Part shown: in pieces, positions 61,054-64,000 of the stretch
Position numbering within the stretch: position 1 is the stretch's first letter
Layout: every line of letters starts with the position of its first letter
DNA from: Candidatus Ribeiella danica
GTDB taxonomy: Bacteria; Chloroflexota; Chloroflexia; Chloroflexales; Roseiflexaceae
Length of the DNA stretch: 64,000 nucleotides
Assembly: GCA_016717335.1 (NCBI GenBank)
Contig: JADKFS010000018.1
Location: forward strand, 1-64,000
Reading direction: 5' to 3'
Notes under the pieces: generated by a model
Told to the model about the DNA's origin: nothing
What the model saw: only the letters and a program-made list of their open reading frames with translations
The model's database searches: none
Position numbers and translations under genes: made by a program

Positions 61054-63840
61054 ATGCGTCGCTTGCTTTCGCTATTCCTCCTCGTAACCTTACTGGCCGC
61101 CTGCAGCGGAGCGCCGGACCAGCCCGCCGGCACGCCGCCGCCCAACGCCGAGCAGCCCACCGCAGGGGTGACCGACCCTTCGAGCGAAGAGGGCCAGGTC
61201 ACGATCTCGTTTGCGGCCTGGGACTACGAGCGCCAGATCTACGAGCCGCTCGCCAAGAAGTTCATGGACGAGAACCCCGGCATCAAGGTGGCGCTCGTCC
61301 CGCTCGACGACCTGATGAACGTCTCGGAGCCGAACGCCGACTACAGCCCGCTGACGATGCTGCGGCGGATCGTCTCGGGCGCCGACACCGCGCCGGCCTT
61401 CGCCGCCGCGCCCGAGACGCTCGGCAGCAGCCTGCTGCTCGACCTCAAGCCGCAGATGGACGCCGACCCCGCGTTCAAGGCCGACGACTTCCTGCCCGGC
61501 GCGCTGGAGCAGTACGCCGTCAAGGGCGGCACGTGGGTGCTGCCGCGCTACCTCAACGTGCAGGTGCTGAGCTACAACAAGGATCTGTTCAAGAAAGCCG
61601 GCCTGCCCGATCCCAAGGCCGGCTGGAGCTGGACCGACCTGCTGGGCGCGGCCGAGCAGCTCGCCAAGAAGAGCGGCAGTAAGGTCGACACCTACGGCTT
61701 CCTGGACACCAGCGGCGGCTCCCTGCCCCTGATCGGGCTGCTGCAGGAGCAGGACCTCGACCTGCTCAAGCAGTCGCCGCAGGACATCCAGCTCGATCGA
61801 TCCGAGATCGTCGACGGCGTCAAGCGCATCCGCACGCTGGTCGACAGCGGCGCGCTGTTCCGCCCGCAGTACAAGGAAGGCCCGCCCACCGACGTCACCG
61901 ACCCGAGCCAGATGATTCGCGACGGCCACATCGCGATCTGGGGCCAGGAGTACGTCCAGATCGACGGGCCGATGGCGGCGGGCGGGCCGGTAGCGCCGAC
62001 CTACGACTTCCCGGTCGGCAAGGTGCCCTACCCGACGATCTTCGCCGGCTACTACGGCGGCAGCGACGGCTTCATCATCAGCGCCGGCACGGCGCACCCG
62101 GCCGAGTCGTGGAAGTGGATCGAGTTCCTCTCGCGGCAGCAGACCAGCCAGCCGGGCCAGTTCGGCCCGGGCAGCATCCCGGCGCGGCAGTCGCTGGCCG
62201 ATGAGGCCGGGTTCTGGAAAGATGTCGACGAGCAGACCGCCGCGGCCTACAAGTGGGCGATCGCCCACCCGGCGCCGCTGCCCGAGCGCACCCCCGACTA
62301 CACGGTGTTTGGGGCGATCAGCAGCGCGCTCGAGATGGTGCTCGGCCAAGACAAGAAGGACCCGGTGAAGGCGCTCCAGGAAGCCCAGAAGCAGATGGAG
62401 CAGCAGATCGCCGACGCCCAGACCACGCCGACCCCGACGCCGAACACCGGCCCGGTGACGGTGGCCACGCCCGAGCCGCAGGACGCGCCCGAGGGCGCCA
62501 CGCTGGTCAAGTTTTCGTCGAACGCCTACAACCCGTCCGATCTGCGCCAGCTCTCGCGCGCGTTCCGCGACCAGCACCCCGAGATCTTCGTCGAGATCAA
62601 GGCGACCGAGGTCTACACCGAGCCGCCGACGATGCAGCAGGTGGCTAAGACCAACGACTGCTTCGCCTGGTACACGCCGCCGCAGAGCGACGCCGACTTC
62701 AGCGCGGTGCTGGATCTGCAGCCGCTGTTCGACGCCGACGCCAGCTTCCCGCAGAGCGACTTCCCGGCCGCGATGCTGGCGCCCTACCAGCGCAGCGGCG
62801 GGCTGTTCGGCATGCCCTACGCCGCGACGCTGCGCACGCTGAACTACAACAAGACCGCGTTCGAGGCGGCCGGCATCAAGACGCCGGTCTACCAGTGGAA
62901 GGCCGACGACTTTCTGGCGGCGGCCCAGGCGCTGACCAAGGGCGAGGGCGACAAGAGGCAGTACGGCTTCGTGTCGATCGGCGGCGTGCAGGATATGATG
63001 TTCTTCATCAACCAGTTCGGCGGCCAGATCGCCACCGGCAGCAGCCGAGAGACGCGCCCGAACTTCACCGACCCCAAGGTGATCGAGGGGATCAGGTGGT
63101 ACCTCGACCTGGCCGGCACTCACAAGGTGATGCCGCCGCTCAAGTTCTCGTATAGGCGCGACGACCAGGGCTTCGAGGACAAGTCCTACGAGATCGTGCA
63201 GAGCGGCCGCGCGGGCATGTGGTTCGACCAGGGCTACGGCATGTTCGGTGATGGCGGCGGCAAGCCGATCGGCGGCGGGCAGCCGCGCAACTTCGAGGTC
63301 GGCATCGCGCCGCTGCCGATCGGCGCCAACGGGCTGACCGGCGGCGACATCTACCTGCGCGGCTTCCATATCTCGGCGCAGTCGCAGCAGCCCCAGGCCT
63401 GCTGGGAGTGGATCAAGTTTTTGTCGGGCGACGCGCGCAATATGTACGGCGCCATCCCGGCCCGCAGCTCGCTGCTCAAGTCCGACGCGTTCATCAAGCA
63501 GGCCACGCCCGACACGATCGCGATCGCCGAGATCTACACCGACGCGCTCAAGCAGGCCAGCCGGCAGCCGAGCGCGGGCGGCGACCCGAACGCGTTCTAC
63601 AACTTCGACACCTACTGGTTCTTCAAGGCGCTGAGCGATGCGATCGACAAGAAGGTCGACCTGGAGCAGGGCCTGGCCGAGGCGCAGAAGTTCACCACCG
63701 CCTACATGGACTGCATGGAGCGGACGCCCAACAAGCCGGCCACCTGCGCCAACCAGACCGACCCGAGCTACCAGGGCTGGAGCACCGAAGATCCGCCCGA
63801 GAACCCCGGCCAGCCCGGCATCGCGGTGCCGCGCGGGTAG
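61054..63840 (+). CDS. Lipoprotein with two divergent family-1 substrate-binding domains
   Basis: 928 residues, about twice the normal length. ATG 61054 gives the lipoprotein signal LSLFLLVTLLAACSG. Domain 1 (residues about 45-495): ISFAAWDYERQIYEPLAKKF, LPRYLNVQVLSYNKDLF, GWSWTDLLGAAEQLA, FLSRQQTSQ. A Thr/Pro-rich linker with QTTPTPTPNTGPV lies near residue 510. Domain 2 (about 540-885): LVKFSSNAYNPSDLRQLSRAF, GMPYAATLRTLNYNKTAFEAA, QWKADDFLAAAQALTK, FHISAQSQQPQACWEWIKFLSG. The two halves share fold motifs but little sequence, so the duplication is old. A gene with a signal peptide starts 110 bp downstream, beyond a strong hairpin; transporter genes would lie outside the window. Confidence 0.88.
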   Translation: MRRLLSLFLLVTLLAACSGAPDQPAGTPPPNAEQPTAGVTDPSSEEGQVTISFAAWDYERQIYEPLAKKFMDENPGIKVALVPLDDLMNVSEPNADYSPLTMLRRIVSGADTAPAFAAAPETLGSSLLLDLKPQMDADPAFKADDFLPGALEQYAVKGGTWVLPRYLNVQVLSYNKDLFKKAGLPDPKAGWSWTDLLGAAEQLAKKSGSKVDTYGFLDTSGGSLPLIGLLQEQDLDLLKQSPQDIQLDRSEIVDGVKRIRTLVDSGALFRPQYKEGPPTDVTDPSQMIRDGHIAIWGQEYVQIDGPMAAGGPVAPTYDFPVGKVPYPTIFAGYYGGSDGFIISAGTAHPAESWKWIEFLSRQQTSQPGQFGPGSIPARQSLADEAGFWKDVDEQTAAAYKWAIAHPAPLPERTPDYTVFGAISSALEMVLGQDKKDPVKALQEAQKQMEQQIADAQTTPTPTPNTGPVTVATPEPQDAPEGATLVKFSSNAYNPSDLRQLSRAFRDQHPEIFVEIKATEVYTEPPTMQQVAKTNDCFAWYTPPQSDADFSAVLDLQPLFDADASFPQSDFPAAMLAPYQRSGGLFGMPYAATLRTLNYNKTAFEAAGIKTPVYQWKADDFLAAAQALTKGEGDKRQYGFVSIGGVQDMMFFINQFGGQIATGSSRETRPNFTDPKVIEGIRWYLDLAGTHKVMPPLKFSYRRDDQGFEDKSYEIVQSGRAGMWFDQGYGMFGDGGGKPIGGGQPRNFEVGIAPLPIGANGLTGGDIYLRGFHISAQSQQPQACWEWIKFLSGDARNMYGAIPARSSLLKSDAFIKQATPDTIAIAEIYTDALKQASRQPSAGGDPNAFYNFDTYWFFKALSDAIDKKVDLEQGLAEAQKFTTAYMDCMERTPNKPATCANQTDPSYQGWSTEDPPENPGQPGIAVPRG

Positions 63841-63849
63841 GTCCAGGCG

Positions 63850-63922
63850 GCGGGGGCCGCAGGCCCCCGAGCATTATTCTTTGCGCTCGTGTTCGCGACG
63901 AAGCCGCGAACACGAGCGCAAA
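63850..63922. terminator. Pair of strong hairpins after the two-domain lipoprotein gene
   Basis: CGGGGGCC-GCA-GGCCCCCG near 63851-63869, then a perfect 18 bp-arm hairpin TTTGCGCTCGTGTTCGCG (63880-63897), 7-base loop, and its complement (63905-63922). The second arm ends in AAA without a T tract, so it may be a stabiliser or factor-assisted terminator. Confidence 0.6.
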
Positions 63923-63949
63923 AGCGAAGCCTTGTCAAGAGAAACAACG

Positions 63950-64000
63950 ATGAAACACCACCTGAGACGTTTGTGCGCCGCGCTGCTGCTACTGCCGCTG
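63950..64000 (+). CDS. Start of a gene with a signal-peptide-like N-terminus (partial)
   Basis: ATG 63950 begins MKHHLRRLCAALLLLPL, a basic start followed by a hydrophobic core, then the window ends. It is probably a secreted or lipoprotein component related to the preceding binding protein. No family can be assigned from 17 residues. Confidence 0.4.
   Translation, partial: MKHHLRRLCAALLLLPL

Overview
The window looks like chromosomal DNA from a GC-rich filamentous member of the Chloroflexota (Roseiflexus/Kouleothrix-like). This is inferred from the very high GC, lipoproteins and secreted proteins with Pro/Thr linkers, several BTAD/NB-ARC and MalT-type regulators, many sugar ABC importers with lipoprotein binding proteins, and islands of 7-8 bp tandem words. 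No rRNA, tRNA, CRISPR array or intact transposase gene was seen.

Region 1 (1-17.0 kb) holds recognisable genes that nearly all carry small frameshifts while keeping their normal length: a surface protein, a NarL-type response regulator, a very large Ser/Thr-kinase-like/ATPase/GAF/PAS/histidine kinase, an NCS2 purine permease, an HD-domain plus cNMP-binding protein, a secreted protein and a giant BTAD regulator with two NB-ARC/TPR modules. Frameshifts are densest at the left end and almost vanish after 17 kb. That fits low-quality sequence near a contig end as well as true decay.

Region 2 (17.1-29.3 kb) is ordinary: an M20 peptidase, a CoA-binding protein, an orphan family-5 solute-binding protein, two small conserved genes, a MalT-like LuxR regulator, a zinc-ribbon protein, a formyltransferase-like protein and a Bcr/CflA-type MFS exporter. 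Short MITE-like repeats (about 105 bp) lie in several gaps.

Region 3 (29.3-40.1 kb, all minus strand) is the most interesting part. In transcription order it reads: a response regulator with receiver-HTH-receiver layout; a sugar importer (tandem two-domain binding lipoprotein, MmsA-like ATPase, MmsB-like permease); then a second importer (permease, binding lipoprotein) whose ATPase is one ABC domain fused to a NarL-family histidine kinase. The fusion lacks the H-loop histidine. A motif, TAGGGGA-N2-(T/C)CCCCTA, sits just upstream of the predicted promoters of both the response regulator and the first importer. The simplest model is that the second importer has become a transmembrane sugar sensor that signals through the response regulator to the first importer.

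Region 4 (40.3-45.8 kb) has an arginine-decarboxylase-like enzyme and a four-gene operon with its own promoter: a coiled-coil protein, a membrane protein with a roadblock-like domain and an external SH3 domain, a Ras-like small GTPase (Glu at the Gln61 position), and a PAS histidine kinase.

Region 5 (45.8-64 kb) has a GH100/debranching-like glycosidase with a MalEFG-type sugar importer, two FG-GAP surface proteins, a polytopic membrane protein, an S9 peptidase, a small conserved protein, and a lipoprotein with two divergent family-1 binding domains. Between genes lie period-7/8 word islands, long hairpins with tiny loops, and a C-rich repeat cluster.
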